Shown: positions 12,616 to 25,288 of the stretch, in pieces
How positions within the stretch are numbered: position 1 is the first letter of the stretch
How the letters are laid out: every line of letters begins with the position of its first letter
Source of the DNA: Rhea pennata
Lineage: Eukaryota; Chordata; Aves; Rheiformes; Rheidae
NCBI RefSeq assembly: GCF_028389875.1
Contig: NC_084702.1
Coordinates: 47,305,053-47,369,052, forward strand
Length of the DNA stretch: 64,000 nt
Reading direction: 5' to 3'
Notes under the pieces: model-generated
The model's database searches: none
What the model saw: only the letters and a program-made list of their open reading frames with translations
What the model was told of the DNA's origin: nothing
Translations under genes and position numbers: made by a program

Positions 12616-13497
12616 CACTGTGTTTTTGAGAGCAACTATGTTTCTGGCAGCTTGTCTAGCATGCAGCTACTAAAGTGGTCTCTATCACCTGGCAGTAAGT
12701 TTATGTCATTCCATTTCTGAATCTCTTCCTGGCTTCACATAGCAATGTTTAATTCCAAGAGTCTAATAGACTCTGAATGTGGCCAAGCTGCTCAAATACA
12801 GAAGACACAATTGAGAGTTACCACCTGTTCTCTGTTCCCCTATTCTCTGGTACACCAAGACAGTGAATCTCTTCAAACACCTAATGAAAAGATAGAAAAA
12901 GAGAAAAAAATGGAGGAGTCTATTAATGTGCTTTTTTAAAACTGGAGCCTAAGGAACACAGCACACTAAACAGCTGCAATTGTTTTTTGATTATTGAAGA
13001 CTTGAGAAGGAAATATTGATGATACTAAGCATCTCACAATGTTTAAAACATAACTGACATTTGTACTGAAATGACTTAAAAAGAAGTGATGTTCTACAAC
13101 TTCAAATCTCTCCTCTCCACCTTAAACCACATGTGTGATCACAGTGTTTCTAAAAGGGGAAAAGAAAAAGCCCATTTTTTTTACAACCAATCACCACAGT
13201 ATCTCATAAGCTTCTGCGGCCTTAAATGGTATGGCTCCTATTTTCACTTTTGTTTTTCATTCCAACAGTCAGCTGCAAGAGTGGGTATGGTTTGGAGTAC
13301 AGCTCATGAATATTTATTTTCACACTAAATCCAAACAAACTCAGTCAGTGCTTGTCCCTGCCCTGGGTGGTATGAAACAGAGAGCCCTACACAATGATCA
13401 ACCAAGCCAAAAGCCCTGAAATAGAACAAAAAAATTATAATATTCTGCTGAGATTACAGTAAAGCTTGCCACAATGATATCCTTGTATAACTGGTTT

Positions 13498-13640
13498 ATG
13501 CTTGAAAATCAAACCAGCTTTCATTCATTACTGAATGCTGCCATTTGTTTTCAATGTCTTTTCCAAGCATTGTGTGGAAAACAAGCCTAGGTCTCACATG
13601 CCTTGGAATATTTTCCACTTTCATGGAAAACTTGTTCAGA
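13498..13640 (-). pseudogene. Possible final-exon relic of the ERAP2 pseudogene
   Basis: The minus strand contains LVFHTMLGKDIEN, then KW and, after eight more residues, another W before a TAA. In ERAP2 the last exon reads similarly (IFQTVLETI, KN, KW, and a Trp near the C terminus). Upstream, KFSMKVENI could correspond to VKLFFESLE. The position, just 3' of exon 16 at 14.5 kb, fits. Similarity is weak and there are no clean splice signals, so this could be chance. Confidence 0.3.
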
Positions 13641-13781
13641 ATTGTTTGCATTCTTATTGCTGGAGTTTTTGACATCCCAACAGAGACTGCCCTCACTTCT
13701 ATTCCCCAGCCTTACAGCCCTGCTTACTTCTTTGTGTTGTTACTAGTGAATGTGTGACTGCATTGCAAAAATACAAAGGTT

Positions 13782-13788
<7 letters not shown>

Positions 13789-13812
<24 letters not shown>
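13789..13812 (+). repeat. CT dinucleotide microsatellite
   Basis: About twelve CT units following a short T run. It lies beyond the 3' end of the recognisable ERAP2 pseudogene exons. Confidence 0.9.
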
Positions 13813-14488
13813 GTTGGTTTTCAACCTCATTATTGCCAGTATTGACACAGTATGCAGGATCATACAACATTAGGGTATGGAAGACAACAGTAGCCCGGTG
13901 GATCATGAACCATCTGCTTCAGGAGTTAGTGAAAACAGTGCTGTATCCTTAGCCTCATGCACAAACAGTGGGGAAAACAGAACAGGAAGGAGTGTCCCTG
14001 ACTTCCTGCTTCCCAAAATGCGCAGCTGCCTCCCCAGACTGTAATTGCTGTACATACCCATGAAAGTTGTTTCTCTACAACTCAAGGTTAAAGTTTCATC
14101 TCGCAATTATTAAATTTTTAAAACTTCACCTCTGTGCAACTGTCAGTGATGCTGAACTTGAAACATTATTGAAAAAAAGAAAAAAAAAAGCAATAGGCTT
14201 CTGTTAAGAAAATTTTAAAAGGGAAATATTTGCCAGTGCCAGTGCTACTTTAACAACAATGCCATAGTCAGCACTCTGTTTCACTGTGATGTAAATATTT
14301 GAGCCATCATTAGGCAGGGATGGCTGAGTATTACCTTCTCTTTTCAGAATGGAAATCTGAGGCACAAAGGAGTAAGATGCTTCTCTAGGCAAATGCCTAT
14401 CATTCTTGAGTTTCAGACCCTTGTCTTGATTATGTTGCTTATAAGGTGAACACAAGTAGCCTTCTGCCCCCTCCATAGAAATACTAAC

Positions 14489-14629
14489 TTTTCCAGTAGC
14501 TTGCTCCAATTTTTCTTTACAAAGTTCCATGCAAAGAGTTGTCCAGCTGGATTTGTGTTGACTGAATAGATAACTGAAGGCAAGTCTTCAATCCTGATTA
14601 CATCTCCTTCTATTCCAAGTTTAAGCAAC
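14489..14629 (-). pseudogene. ERAP2: ERAP2 pseudogene exon 16, open
   Basis: Reads RLLKLGIEGDVIRIEDL, then AWNFVKKNWSKLLEK, with a clean TATAG acceptor and a GTTAGT donor. It belongs to the C-terminal HEAT-like domain IV that caps the active site in ERAP enzymes. The length (141) equals ERAP1 exon 16, with no stop or shift. Confidence 0.85.
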
Positions 14630-15271
14630 CTATAGCATCAAAATACATTATAAAAGTAAGAAAAGGCCAGACTGTAGAATTACATTTGGGAATACATTTA
14701 AAAACCTCAAAGATCAGGCCTCTGTTGTGCTCTCAGCCAAGGTACAAAAATGAAGTACTTACTGATTACTTGCACATACAGAACGTATTTATATCTAACG
14801 CCTATCTTCTTCAGTTGCATACTAAGCACAGTAAGATATTTCAAGGCCTAAGTGCAGTGGTATACTGGCTTTCCTTAAACTAACATTGATTTTGAACCAT
14901 TTTTCTGTAGCAGAATAAGGTAATGGAAACTGACTCACCAAACCTATTCCCTCTCTCCTTTTATTTCTTAAACTTTCAAATTATAATGATGAAAGCCTGG
15001 GAGTGAAAATACAAATAAATGCAACATTTTTTTAAAAAACATTTTGAAGAACCCAACTAGGGAACAACATCATTATCCTTTAAAGAAATTCAATGTGTCA
15101 AAACTTTTTGTTTCATACTCAACAGTCAAGCTGTATTCACCCAAAAAGTGTGTCAGATAAGAACAAAGATCACGTTAGATCCACTGGAATTAAGTCAGTG
15201 AGATTAGTAAGATGTAGTGCATGGAGCACGTGTAATTTGGAAGTAAATAATTTGTATGGAATGGTTCCTAC

Positions 15272-15436
15272 CTTGTTAATTTACTAACATCTTTACTGCT
15301 TGCCAGAGCTGAGTAGCTCTTTCTCTGTTCAGCACTAGATATGGACACTTTATATCCACCCAAAAGAAAATTCCAGCCGGTAGCTGTTTTGGTTCCAACA
15401 GAGTAGACTGTTCCAAGGACATCAGAGGGAATGTTA
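15272..15436 (-). pseudogene. ERAP2: ERAP2 pseudogene exon 15, open
   Basis: Reads [20 protein letters not shown] and continues W-N-F-L-L, like the family IPTDVLKxVYSVGAQTTAGWNYLL. Acceptor CTTAG and donor GTAGGA are intact. The exon is one codon longer than ERAP1 exon 15 and stays in frame. Confidence 0.85.
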
Positions 15437-16947
15437 CTAAGCAGGAAAGAAAGAAAGAAAGTTTCATTTGGAGTTGTAATCTAGTATTTTTTATGGCTAA
15501 AAAGCAGTGGAAAAAATGTTAAATACAAGGGAGTAAATCTTTCCACAGTAATAATTCATTGTAATGTACAGAAATTTCCCTCATTTTAAAATTAAATATG
15601 ATTGATGTTCTAGTTTTAAAATAGTCTTGCTATTAATCTAGCATGATAAAGAGGTACTTTACAGATTTGCATTTCTGCCCTGAAATTATACAATGAACGA
15701 CCCTGATCCTGCAGAAATTATGTCTCTGCCCAATTTGGACTCAGTTATAACTCCCCAATACATGTAACACAAATAAAGCAGTAATAAAATTTCAATAGAT
15801 GTGGAAAGGAATGCATAATACATCTGTTGATGCATATGAACCTTACTATGTCTTTGCTTTTCCTTTTGATAGATGACAGAAATTGGTAAGATATAGATTA
15901 AGGATTAAAGAAGACTTCCAAACATCTGTCACACATGTTCAGAAATAATAGGGAAAAGAAACAAACCACACAGAAGCAGCAAGTCCTGATTTTGCAGTGG
16001 GCCACAGATACTCCTCTTCTATGGAGTTCATTTGAAATTGTCAAAAGTATGTAGATGCAAGAGTTTCCCATCCCAGTGCAGCACTGTATCCTCATTCTGG
16101 GCAATTTTTCAGGGTATACTGATCCTTCTATGTTTATGAAAAACTTTTCACACAATGAAGCACACCGGAATCAGTCTGAGAGATTAGGTTAAGTCTTGTT
16201 GAAACTGGAAGAAGTATAAATATTATCTACCATTTAAAAGGATGGCAGTACCATTTAGCAGGAACAATTAAGTATCTTCACAGTAAAGTAGTGATCAACA
16301 TACTGTTTCATGCCATTGTTTGGAATGGTGATAAAAATCACTGCCTCCTGTTATATTTTTCCTATAGTCCAGATACCAGACTTTGTGTATTCTTTGTAGA
16401 TAAGTAGTATTTCAGCAAAGGATTTTTGATTGACTGAGTAACACTCCATCTCTTTACTAGGACAATATGCAAGATGAAGAATAACATAAGTACACAGGTA
16501 ATCAAAAGAACGAAGTAGGAGGGAACAACTAAAATATGTTTATTTACATTGCTATAACGTAACACCTCTTCATGGGTTTTCGGCAATGGAGAAAAAGATC
16601 TAGAAATTCTAGATCTAAAAATAAGAGCTTGTATCTGGTGCCTGAGCTAAGAAACCATGCTCTGTTAGCTCATGTGGCAGAGATTCCAAAATGTTTATGT
16701 GGGCACCTCACATGAGAAGGAAAACCTCAAGGGACAGGGAACTACACTGAGTAAATTTACGCTTTAATACACACACTAGAATACATGGTTTTCTGATGCT
16801 GCTTTATTTCAGGTAATGAAAGCATTTCCATACACTTTACGGGAAACTGCTTTTCTTCTAAAGTCCATGTTGTAAAAATCAAATCTCAGGGTAGAATAAA
16901 AGAAACTTAAGCAAAAAGAGACTATAAGATAGAAAAAAAGTATGTAC

Positions 16948-17131
16948 CTTATATTTGCCCCATTTCCATCCACCTGCTGAAAAGCCGATTTGCCTTCTGG
17001 ATACAAGGAAGATATTGCAGGTCACACGCACGCTCTAGAAGATCAGAACAAAGCATTCTTTCAGAAACAGAGCCCTCATCACTCCAGGCCTGCTTGTCAA
17101 TCACTGGTTTAAAATACTGCAAAATGTACCC
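16948..17131 (-). pseudogene. ERAP2: ERAP2 pseudogene exon 14 with 3' frameshift
   Basis: The frame runs [20 protein letters not shown], then [17 protein letters not shown] and W-M-E. At that point the homologous frame moves: the conserved NGANI before the donor is read in another frame, and the original frame ends in TAA. The exon is 184 bp against 185 bp in ERAP1, consistent with a one-base deletion. Acceptor CTGCAG and donor GTACAT are intact. Confidence 0.85.
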
Positions 17132-17413
17132 CTGCAGAAAGAACATGGTAGTGTTCGTTTATAAGTAATGACTTTTGCTGTACTAAGACTATTTAGGATT
17201 TCTAGTAGAATTGGTAACTGAACTCAAAGGGCAGCATTTTATATGTACATTGTTGGATTTACTATGGATAACACATTCTCTGAAGTGCAGAGAACATACT
17301 ATCTGTCACTACAAAGCATCAGTAAAAGAAATGCAGATTTCATTAATGAGTAAATATACAAGCAAGCAAATAAAAGTATAAAATGTTACACATTTCAGGG
17401 CTCAGATATGAAC

Positions 17414-17570
17414 TTTTAGACTTTCTGCAACATCAGAAATACTTAGTCTCTCCATCATGCGACAGATCACTTCCAGACAGCCCAGGCCTTTCAGAAGTAC
17501 TATATTACTTGTCTCATGCTGGAGATACCGTGTTAGATCCAGAGCTCTGTCAAGCGATAGTCTCCCTGCA
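17414..17570 (-). pseudogene. ERAP2: ERAP2 pseudogene exon 13, open, weak donor
   Basis: Reads AGRLSLDRALDLTRYLQHET and continues to RMMERLSISDVAESLK, with exactly the ERAP1 exon length (157). The acceptor is CTCTTAG. The donor is GTTCAT, much poorer than a GTAAGT-type site, so splicing here may already be weakened. Confidence 0.85.
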
Positions 17571-18004
17571 CTAAGAGATAATTTAAAGGGAGTTAGTGTC
17601 TTTCTAATCACACATGGCAAGAGGGTAGGGGGATGGCCCTGAGGTCCTTAATGTTTATTATCTAAGATAAAAATATCCTGGGAGGTACACACATGGGAGG
17701 GGAGCCTCCTTGTGTATTCATCATCCTGTCCTCTACACAGATCTCATGTGAAAGAAACGAAGAAATGTATAGGTGCATCAGCAACCTGTACATCTGGGTC
17801 TTGAATTCAAAAGGAAGATTTAATATTCACAATAGTTTTCAAAAAACAGAGGATGAATAATATTGGTTAGAGAAAAGGCAGCTATCCTCAAGAAAGTCTG
17901 CTTCTAGGACCTAAGATTCTTAAGACTTTGGACACTCTGAGATCATGGGAGGCATCTGGGGGGCCAACAAACTTCTTGCTTTCTTTTTAAAGAACCAGTA
18001 TTAC

Positions 18005-18185
18005 CTGACCAACTGAAAAGCATTATGGATCAGACTTGCTCTGTCTTTGTAGCTGAAGAGGGTGTGATTCTTGTTCAATAGTTTAATAATGTCCCATCCA
18101 TTTTCCTCATAGTGTACAATGTAATAACCATTCATATCCACATTGAATTTCACCCAGCTGATATCTTCCTCCAATTCTATGGTAT
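18005..18185 (-). pseudogene. ERAP2: ERAP2 pseudogene exon 12, open
   Basis: Reads [20 protein letters not shown], then [12 protein letters not shown], and ends NDAFQLVR-like. It is one codon shorter than ERAP1 exon 12 (missing a residue after Trp-Asp) and remains in frame. This segment is domain III and the start of domain IV of the family. Confidence 0.88.
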
Positions 18186-19492
18186 CTAGGAGCCGGAAAA
18201 TCATTTTAAAAACAATTAAACAAACATACTAGTGGTATTTCCCAATATGCATCAGGGCATTTAAACTTCAAAAAAGTGATCTGAAATGTACAGGAAGATC
18301 GCAAGGCATTGCTTTTAAAGTCCTTTTAATTAGTAGCAATTAAACTAGTCTCTTGAAAAGACACACATGCATGCACATTTACGTACAGAGTTAAGCTTTT
18401 TAATATTAAAGTCATTTTTTAAAGTAGCCAGACAAAAAAAAAATAGGTTCACGTTGATTAAGAAAGGGCAGTAGCAGGAAATATTTTACTTATCTGGTTC
18501 ATTATCATCTTTACCTATTCACAGAACCAATTTTGGCACAAAGGAGGGGACTTTTTAACCTTGTACAGGCCAAGCTAATACAACATCTCACACTTTAATT
18601 TAAACTAACATGTCTTTGGTGATGATGCAAGTAAGTCACTGCAGTAGCAGAGCCATTCACAAGCAAAACTTCCCCTTGAAAAGTAGTCATTAGGACCACT
18701 CTTCTGAAAATTTTGCTGTACCCAAATTTTTTATGTTGTCACACCAGGAAGTACCTTGGTTTTGGTACAGACAACAGAACATGACCTCAACATGGATAAA
18801 CTACAGCGCAAGATAACCTTGTCAGAACCTACAGGGGTTTTGTCCTCCAAGTCCTCTTTACAGGCTTTCAAAGCCACAGTATCAAGGATTTTGCTTGCCA
18901 GCAAGTCCCCATCCTTATGGAAAATTTTCTACACCAGTAAGGACAACATGAAAAAAGCTTGACTAAGTTCTCATAATATAGAATATAAGAATGCTCACCA
19001 GTTATAGTATTGTATTTGTACTTGTGTACATGGATATTTTTAAATTTTTAACCCAGTTTAAGCAGTTTAGAATTGTTTGACTAGTGAGAAACAACTTTTG
19101 AAACAGGAAAATGTCTAGAATTTTATCTGTTCTAGAATGGTATCTAAAAAAGAACTGTATGGAATTTCCGAAGCAATCCACAATAATTTCCAGCTGACAA
19201 TGGGGAAGACAAAGATTTTAAGTCTTCTATCTATGACAGTGCTGTATAATTCCTTGTAATATTGTTTGCGATGTGGTATTGCTGGTGGCTGTAGTCTAAA
19301 TGAAAACTATAAAGACTGCATTACATGCAGTGGAACTGAGCACTTTTTTTAAACAAAGTTTATTTGCCTAACAGTGAAAGCCAAACAATTTCAGTGTGAC
19401 TCAATTTACTTGAGCTAAATTTAATCTTCAGGATTTTAAAAGGAAACAAACCCAAATGAATTTTCTCATTTGACCATGTTTGTTCTGGTAAG

Positions 19493-19518
19493 AAAAAAAA
19501 AAAAAAAAAAAAAAAAAA
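19493..19518 (+). repeat. Poly-A tract (26 A)
   Basis: Uninterrupted run of 26 A within the intron downstream of ERAP2 pseudogene exon 11. It is a simple repeat. Confidence 0.9.
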
Positions 19519-19672
19519 GCTTTTTCATTTTTAGGTTACTCAGAACAAGTGTTACTTTCCTGGCTTAGTCACTGAATGGAAAAATCAGATATTTTTCCCA
19601 AATCCAATAAGCAGAAGCAATAATAAGAGGGCAGCACATGGTAGCAGGTAACAGAATAAATTAGTCGGTAAC

Positions 19673-20010
19673 CTGAACGATTCTTCATTAAATGTCTTCC
19701 AATATTTTTGGAATGACTTGTAATGTATGTCAAAGGAACATACCACAGGAACCTAAGAAATAGAAAGAAACAAGATGAGAAATGTCAATAGGTTTTTATA
19801 CATTTGAGATACTTTTCATTAATACCATGATAAAGTCCCTGCATTTACCCAGTTTGCATTGAGGACCACTGAGGATCATCTGGGAAAATGCCTTTAAGAA
19901 AGCGTTCTTGTCTTATTTTGATTCTCTTCCAATTTTGTTCAACAATAATCAATGGAAGTCCTTTCTGAATAGTCCAGGTATCCATTATGTTGGCAACATT
20001 AAAGTGTTCA
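19673..20010 (-). pseudogene. ERAP2: ERAP2 pseudogene exons 10 and 11, open
   Basis: Exon 10 (19849-20010) reads IMDTWTIQKGLPLIIVEQ and continues IRQERFLKGIFPDDPQW, as in the family TWTLQKGxPL and QQERFLxGVFxEDPEW. Exon 11 (19673-19752) reads FLWYVPLTYITSHSKNIGRH, 80 bp as in ERAP1, with the usual Tyr of YLW changed to Phe. Splice sites are present. The start phase of exon 10 cannot be tested because exon 9 was not found. Confidence 0.85.
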
Positions 20011-23000
20011 CTGAGGTAATAGTCATACTTAGAACAATGCAAAACAAAACAAACATTTTTTTTAAACTCAGTATTTCCTGTCTCTTTTCAGATGATGTTA
20101 TCAGACAGTGTTAGCAATCAGAAAGAATGTACTCATTTGCTGTAAAATTTTAGTCATTTCCACAGTATCTAAAGAAAAACCCTGAAATACTTAAGTAAAC
20201 ATAGTGAGAGTAATGCATGAAAACTGATTATCCTCTGTTACACTAGCAAGCTAGGAAAACAAAAAATCATTAATATGAATGCATTGCAGTAAGAAGTGAA
20301 TTGGCGTCATCTTCTGCACCACAGTTAAAAGTCTCTCCTAATTAAAACAAAAGACAAAGGTGAACTGCAGATTTTCTGAAAAGGCTGAGGGCCTCTCATC
20401 AACAAAGCTTATTTGTAACATATTTGCAAGATAAAGTAGCATTGCCCTGCTCTGCCATGCCTAACAAGGTCTCTTTGAATTCATGGCATGACACCCTCAC
20501 TTCAGCTTTTCCCCTTGGACTTTCGCTTGGGGAGCTCTACAGATGCTTGGCTGCAGAGCTGGTCCAGCCTGTGAGACTAGCTGGACCTACCAAGATTTTT
20601 GCTGTAGGAACTATTGAATCACATCCAGATTAACATATTCTAATCATACCCAAACTATATCCTTAACAGTGGAGCAGCTGTTAGAAAAGATTCTTATAAA
20701 TGCTTTCTGCTTTGCAGCACACTAAAGCAAGCAAGCTTAATTAACCAAAGCAGCAAAACAAAGAAGTCAGAGCATAACAAGCACACTTTCAAAACAGACG
20801 CTAAAAATTCAGCAGTCATTGCCTTTGGTACATGAAGGTTGGTAGGCCCACAGCCACAACAGCAGGTTGCCCCTTTGAGGCCCACATGAATCCTAAAAGG
20901 TAATGCCTTTGTAGTTAAATTGAACTTAAATGGCTTACCAAGCACATCCTTGGCTGAAGTCTGATCTATATACTTTGTAACAACAAAAATGCTATTGGAA
21001 GTTCTAAAACCATAGTTTTTGCTATTACTTTGGGAACAAAATGCATATAATTCTGGTCCCAAGGAAAAACAGAGGAAAGAGAGAAAGGTTAAATTTGTGA
21101 CTTTTCTTTGCTCATGCACAAAGGCAGGCAGCAATTAAATTAAATCTATTTTCTTTTGCTGATAACAGTGTGTTACCATTAGCGAAATAATTAAGGCAGT
21201 TTGAGGTTTCAGAAATGTACATAAATATGTGTATTTTTGTTCTAATCTGACAGTTTCTTTCAAATGGTTCTGAAGTTCCAGACTGGGACGGCACTGGTAA
21301 TCTGTGAGGGTGTGTTAAAATCTACAGTTAACCCTAGCTGCCAATGTTTTTTCATGGCTATAGTCTTATGAGTCAAAGATATTTCACAGAAGAGTTCAGT
21401 GAAGTCTTAAATTAACTAGTGGACTTCACTGGCTTTTTGAAATCTCATCTGTATTCTTCTCTGAGCATCTTTTTTCATGCAGAACAAGTATACAAAGTTT
21501 GGTTTTTTATCGAATATTTTCCCAACAGATATGGCAACTGGAGACAGAGGTATCATTTTCATATAGACACAGATGTAGAGCAATTCGTAATTTTACTCCA
21601 TCCTGCTAAGACAGTACAGTTATCATTTCAATGAGACATACAGTATGAAGTATCTACTCAATTTATATCAACAATCATGCTTATACTGAGAAGAATTGCA
21701 ACAACCTATTATTTTTATCAGAAATTGAATAAAATTAAAGAAATCCATGCATTCACCACATGTTGAGTAGCCTGACTTTTTCTGTAACAGTATTTACCAT
21801 AAGTAAAATCCTCTTCAGAACAAGTCTGTAAAATGCAGGATCAATAAGTCATATTGAAAATACCTTTTACTATTTTCTTAATTTCCTATTATTAGTGTTA
21901 ACCATTCCTGAGTACAAGAAACACTGCAACCTGTTATGAGCCCTTGAAGTATCACTGAATAAATGCACTAATGCCCTTACTTATGTCCATAGCTCATTTT
22001 CAAATCCTTCTGCTGAAAGTGTCCCTGAAAAATATGAAGTATTCCTTTCTCTGATCATTAACAGTCATGTTCAAAAATCTACTCTTCTACACTCAGCATT
22101 CAAGCCTGTCATCAACAAATTACCGTTTAACCTTGGTCCCACTCTTCTCACACTTGCCTTCACAACTGCCTCTGCTTTTCCCTGATTTCTCTGCTTTTTC
22201 TTGAGCAATTTAAGTTTTGGGTGTTCTGATTTCTATTTTGAAATTCCTTAGACAGACTTTAATTGCACACCAAATCCAACATAGTTTTTTATGAATCTGG
22301 TTTCTTAATAAGATTAACAGTGCTAATAATCCAAATTTCATAGAATTGCTTAGAACTGAACTTAATCTTTGGCATAATCCTTGCAGATTTTACAGATTTT
22401 GAGGACACAATAAGATTTTTTATTCTTTTAGTTTGTTATTCTTTTAAATATAGCCCATAGAAAACAAAGCCTTGTCATGCTTTGCTATTTACTCAGCTTT
22501 TGTTTCTTATTTTATTCTACTTAGTCATTGTCTTGATAATTATAATTAGATATATTATCAGCTATAGATATAAGCATAGCTATGAGAAGTCAGATTTTAA
22601 AGTCTGAATTTACTTTAATGACATGGATGTTATTGTCTGGTGTCAGGATCAAACAGTGAATACTTCCCTCTAAACTTTAGATATACAAAATATGACACAT
22701 TATTATTGTATTACTTTGTCTATGAACTTAATATGTTGACGGATTTCCGCTTACTGATTAAGCTATGAAAAAAAAAAAAAAAGGCTTTCTCTGTAAAGGT
22801 GCCCACCTTTTTGTGAAAACAAATAGGTTCACATTATCATATATGTAGTCCAGCAAATCTGGGCAGCTACTATTAAAACTTCAGTTAAGCCAGTGGAGAT
22901 GCACTCAAGATGCTCCAGATACATCAAATGAGCTAAAATGAGTGTCACTATATTAGCTTTGATTAACTCAATGTGGCTCAGTGTCTTTCTGTTATCCATG

Positions 23001-23766
23001 AAGGACCTACACGACCTTCACTGCAGCAAACTAGCTTATTATCCTCGAGTTATTTGTAGCTTTTTACTATAGAGATAGACTATGGTGTCTTCCTTCTTTT
23101 CACCCCATGTTTTGTTTGATGTTTTTTTCTAACTAAATGATATAATAAATTCAAAACATGAACAGTACCACAACAAACACTTGCATCAATTGCTATTTTC
23201 CCAAAATGGGAATCATTAGATGTCTGGTGTACCATAAGGGTTCCCACTGAACTAGAATTTGTATTGAGATTACTACCATAAGTTTTTGCTCTTAATACTT
23301 CAATTCCTATTGTCAAATACAAAATAGAGAGGATCTACTTGTTGACTCAGCTTCACACTTGCAGCCAGATCCTGCAAGGTGCTGACCTCAGAAGGAATTT
23401 GTCACAATAAATGTGACATTCCTTTCTGGAACTCTCTCCTGTCCAATGGCCAACCCAACACACCTCTCAAACTTTTAATCATTTTACATCTTTCAGAGAC
23501 ACCGAGGAAAACATTCAAAGTACATCTGTTTACAATGACAGCCTTCTGACCAGCTGTATGTTGACACAAATTGCAACAAAGATGAGAGGTGAAATCTGCT
23601 TTCAAGAACAGAATTTGTGTATCACCTACATTCTCAAAACAAAACTTCCACGGGATTTAAACTGCACAGGCTTTCGGCTTGTTGTCTGCTTAGAAAATGC
23701 GTTTATTCCCAAATTCATATTTACTACTGTGAGATGTATGAATTAAAATAGCAGAAGGGAACTTAC
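20011..23766. other. Pseudogene intron interval; exon 9 not found
   Basis: A short, fast-evolving exon 9 should lie here on the minus strand. I could not recognise it. A 146-codon minus-strand open frame at 20,694-21,134 has no family similarity, no splice context and odd composition, so I do not call it a gene. A 15-A run lies at 22,768-22,782. Otherwise I see nothing. Confidence 0.5.
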
Positions 23767-23898
23767 ATTAGCCAAGCTGTCCCAGAGGTCCTTGTTCTTT
23801 GCATTTTTATAGCTGTGTTTCTTTAAGTAATGAATTATTCCAATTCAAAACACCTCCTCAGTCAGGAAGTTCCTAAGCATATGTAGAATACAAGCCCC
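23767..23898 (-). pseudogene. ERAP2: ERAP2 pseudogene exon 8 with in-frame TGA
   Basis: Reads GACILHMLRNFLTEEVF, a stop, then [20 protein letters not shown] and WDSLAN. The length is the family-typical 132 bp, with good acceptor GTGTAG and donor GTAAGT. The TGA at 23,845-23,847 sits where a sense codon is expected. A CGA arginine mutated by CpG deamination is a simple explanation, but that is inference. Confidence 0.9.
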
Positions 23899-25063
23899 CT
23901 ACACACACAGATTGAACACAACCAGATGAGCACATAAATTCCAGTGTCTCTGAAACAGCTACAGCTACACTGGAGAACAATACAAAATTACTAAAATAAA
24001 TGGAGAATTGTTACAACCATTCAAATGTTGAATAATTGGGAACTGAGATCAAGTCATTATCTCATCTCATTGTTTGTTTCACATCAAAAGTACTCATGAT
24101 GAAACTCAGAAATTGAAGTTCTGTGTGAAGTTCTCTGTGGTTGCAAGGACATCCAAGAGACACCATACTGACTCGTGCAGGAACAAACTGGTTTTAGCAA
24201 TAGCTTTGCCTAATCCAAGGACTAGCAGAGGATAGAAACAGGCTAAGGATATAGTACAGAACTGATCAAGCAACATGAAACTTCTGGCTACAAAAAAACC
24301 TCATTGAATATAAAAAAGCATGATCATTTTTCTGTATGCAGCAGCAGATCTAAGTTGAAAAGCATTTTATGGTAATTTTTTTCTTCACATTTACAGATAT
24401 ATATCATTAGACCAGTAAAAAATAATGTTCCTTCTAAATGCAGAAAGACTTCAGCTATATAGCCAAATAGGTTTAGCAAGGTACTTACTTAGCCATAAGT
24501 TCAGTAAGATACAGAACCATTTTACAACTAGCTAATTTTTTTAGTTTTCTTAACACATAGATTAAAACTATTCAGGATAATTTGCTGGTGCATATCATAA
24601 CATTATGGGTAAGAAGATGAACGCAGACTGAATGAGAGAATCTGAAACAAGAAGATAATTTTTAGAATATCTGAAATCAAAACTTCAAGTCTCCTCCTCC
24701 TTACAGAAGCATCTTTTCTATTTCTATTATACAGAGTAAGATTAAACAATTGAAGAACTCTAGTTATTTTGACTACTGTATAAGAGGATTTAATTACAGT
24801 GTTTTAGAGTAAGTATGGAAATTCTATATCCACTAGCATCTTTTTTTTCCTTCAGTGATCCTGAATGGTGCTTGTCAATGTGACAGTGTAAATTGTGAAT
24901 GTTTAACATCTCCAATTGGAAATCTATTTTGATTTATTTTAATTCCAACTTCTTAAACAATATTTCCATGTCAAATTTCTCTTTCGCATTGTCTGTACCT
25001 AAGCCAGTGTCATTGCTGTCATTTCTAGTAGTCAAAAAATGGCCAGAAACTGAAAAAACTCAC

Positions 25064-25195
25064 CTTGTCATAAGAAACAGTATCAAACATTTCCTTAATC
25101 TGTGTTGGGTTTTCTGACCTTGAAGATACTGGATGTGATGAGTTCACAGCATCTCTTCCCATTGCTGCAAAGCAGGTATCTAACAAATAATCATT
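25064..25195 (-). pseudogene. ERAP2: ERAP2 pseudogene exon 7, open
   Basis: Reads NDYLLDTCFAAMGRDAVNSS, then PTQIKEMFDTVSYDK, 132 bp as in ERAP1. The Tyr of VSYDK, which stabilises the transition state in M1 enzymes, is retained. Acceptor TCTCAG and donor GTGAGT are intact. Confidence 0.9.
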
Positions 25196-25288
25196 CTGAG
25201 AAAATTTTCAAAAGCAGTGTTTACAGATTAGTTCAAGAAAAGCATCTTGAGCTACAAAATTCAACAGATTTTAATCTGTCATACTGAC

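Noticed and set aside
12514-12720. 68-codon plus-strand open frame rich in Val and Cys
   Set aside because: It translates the TG microsatellite.
14105-14200. Possible exon 17 of the ERAP2 pseudogene (minus strand)
   Set aside because: A VSSSASLTVAQR reading before a GTGAAG-like donor is only loosely similar to the family segment and lacks the FDLGSY start.
20694-21134. 146-codon minus-strand open frame inside the ERAP2 pseudogene
   Set aside because: No recognisable domain, no fit to ERAP2 exon 9, no splice context. A frame of this length can occur by chance in 64 kb.
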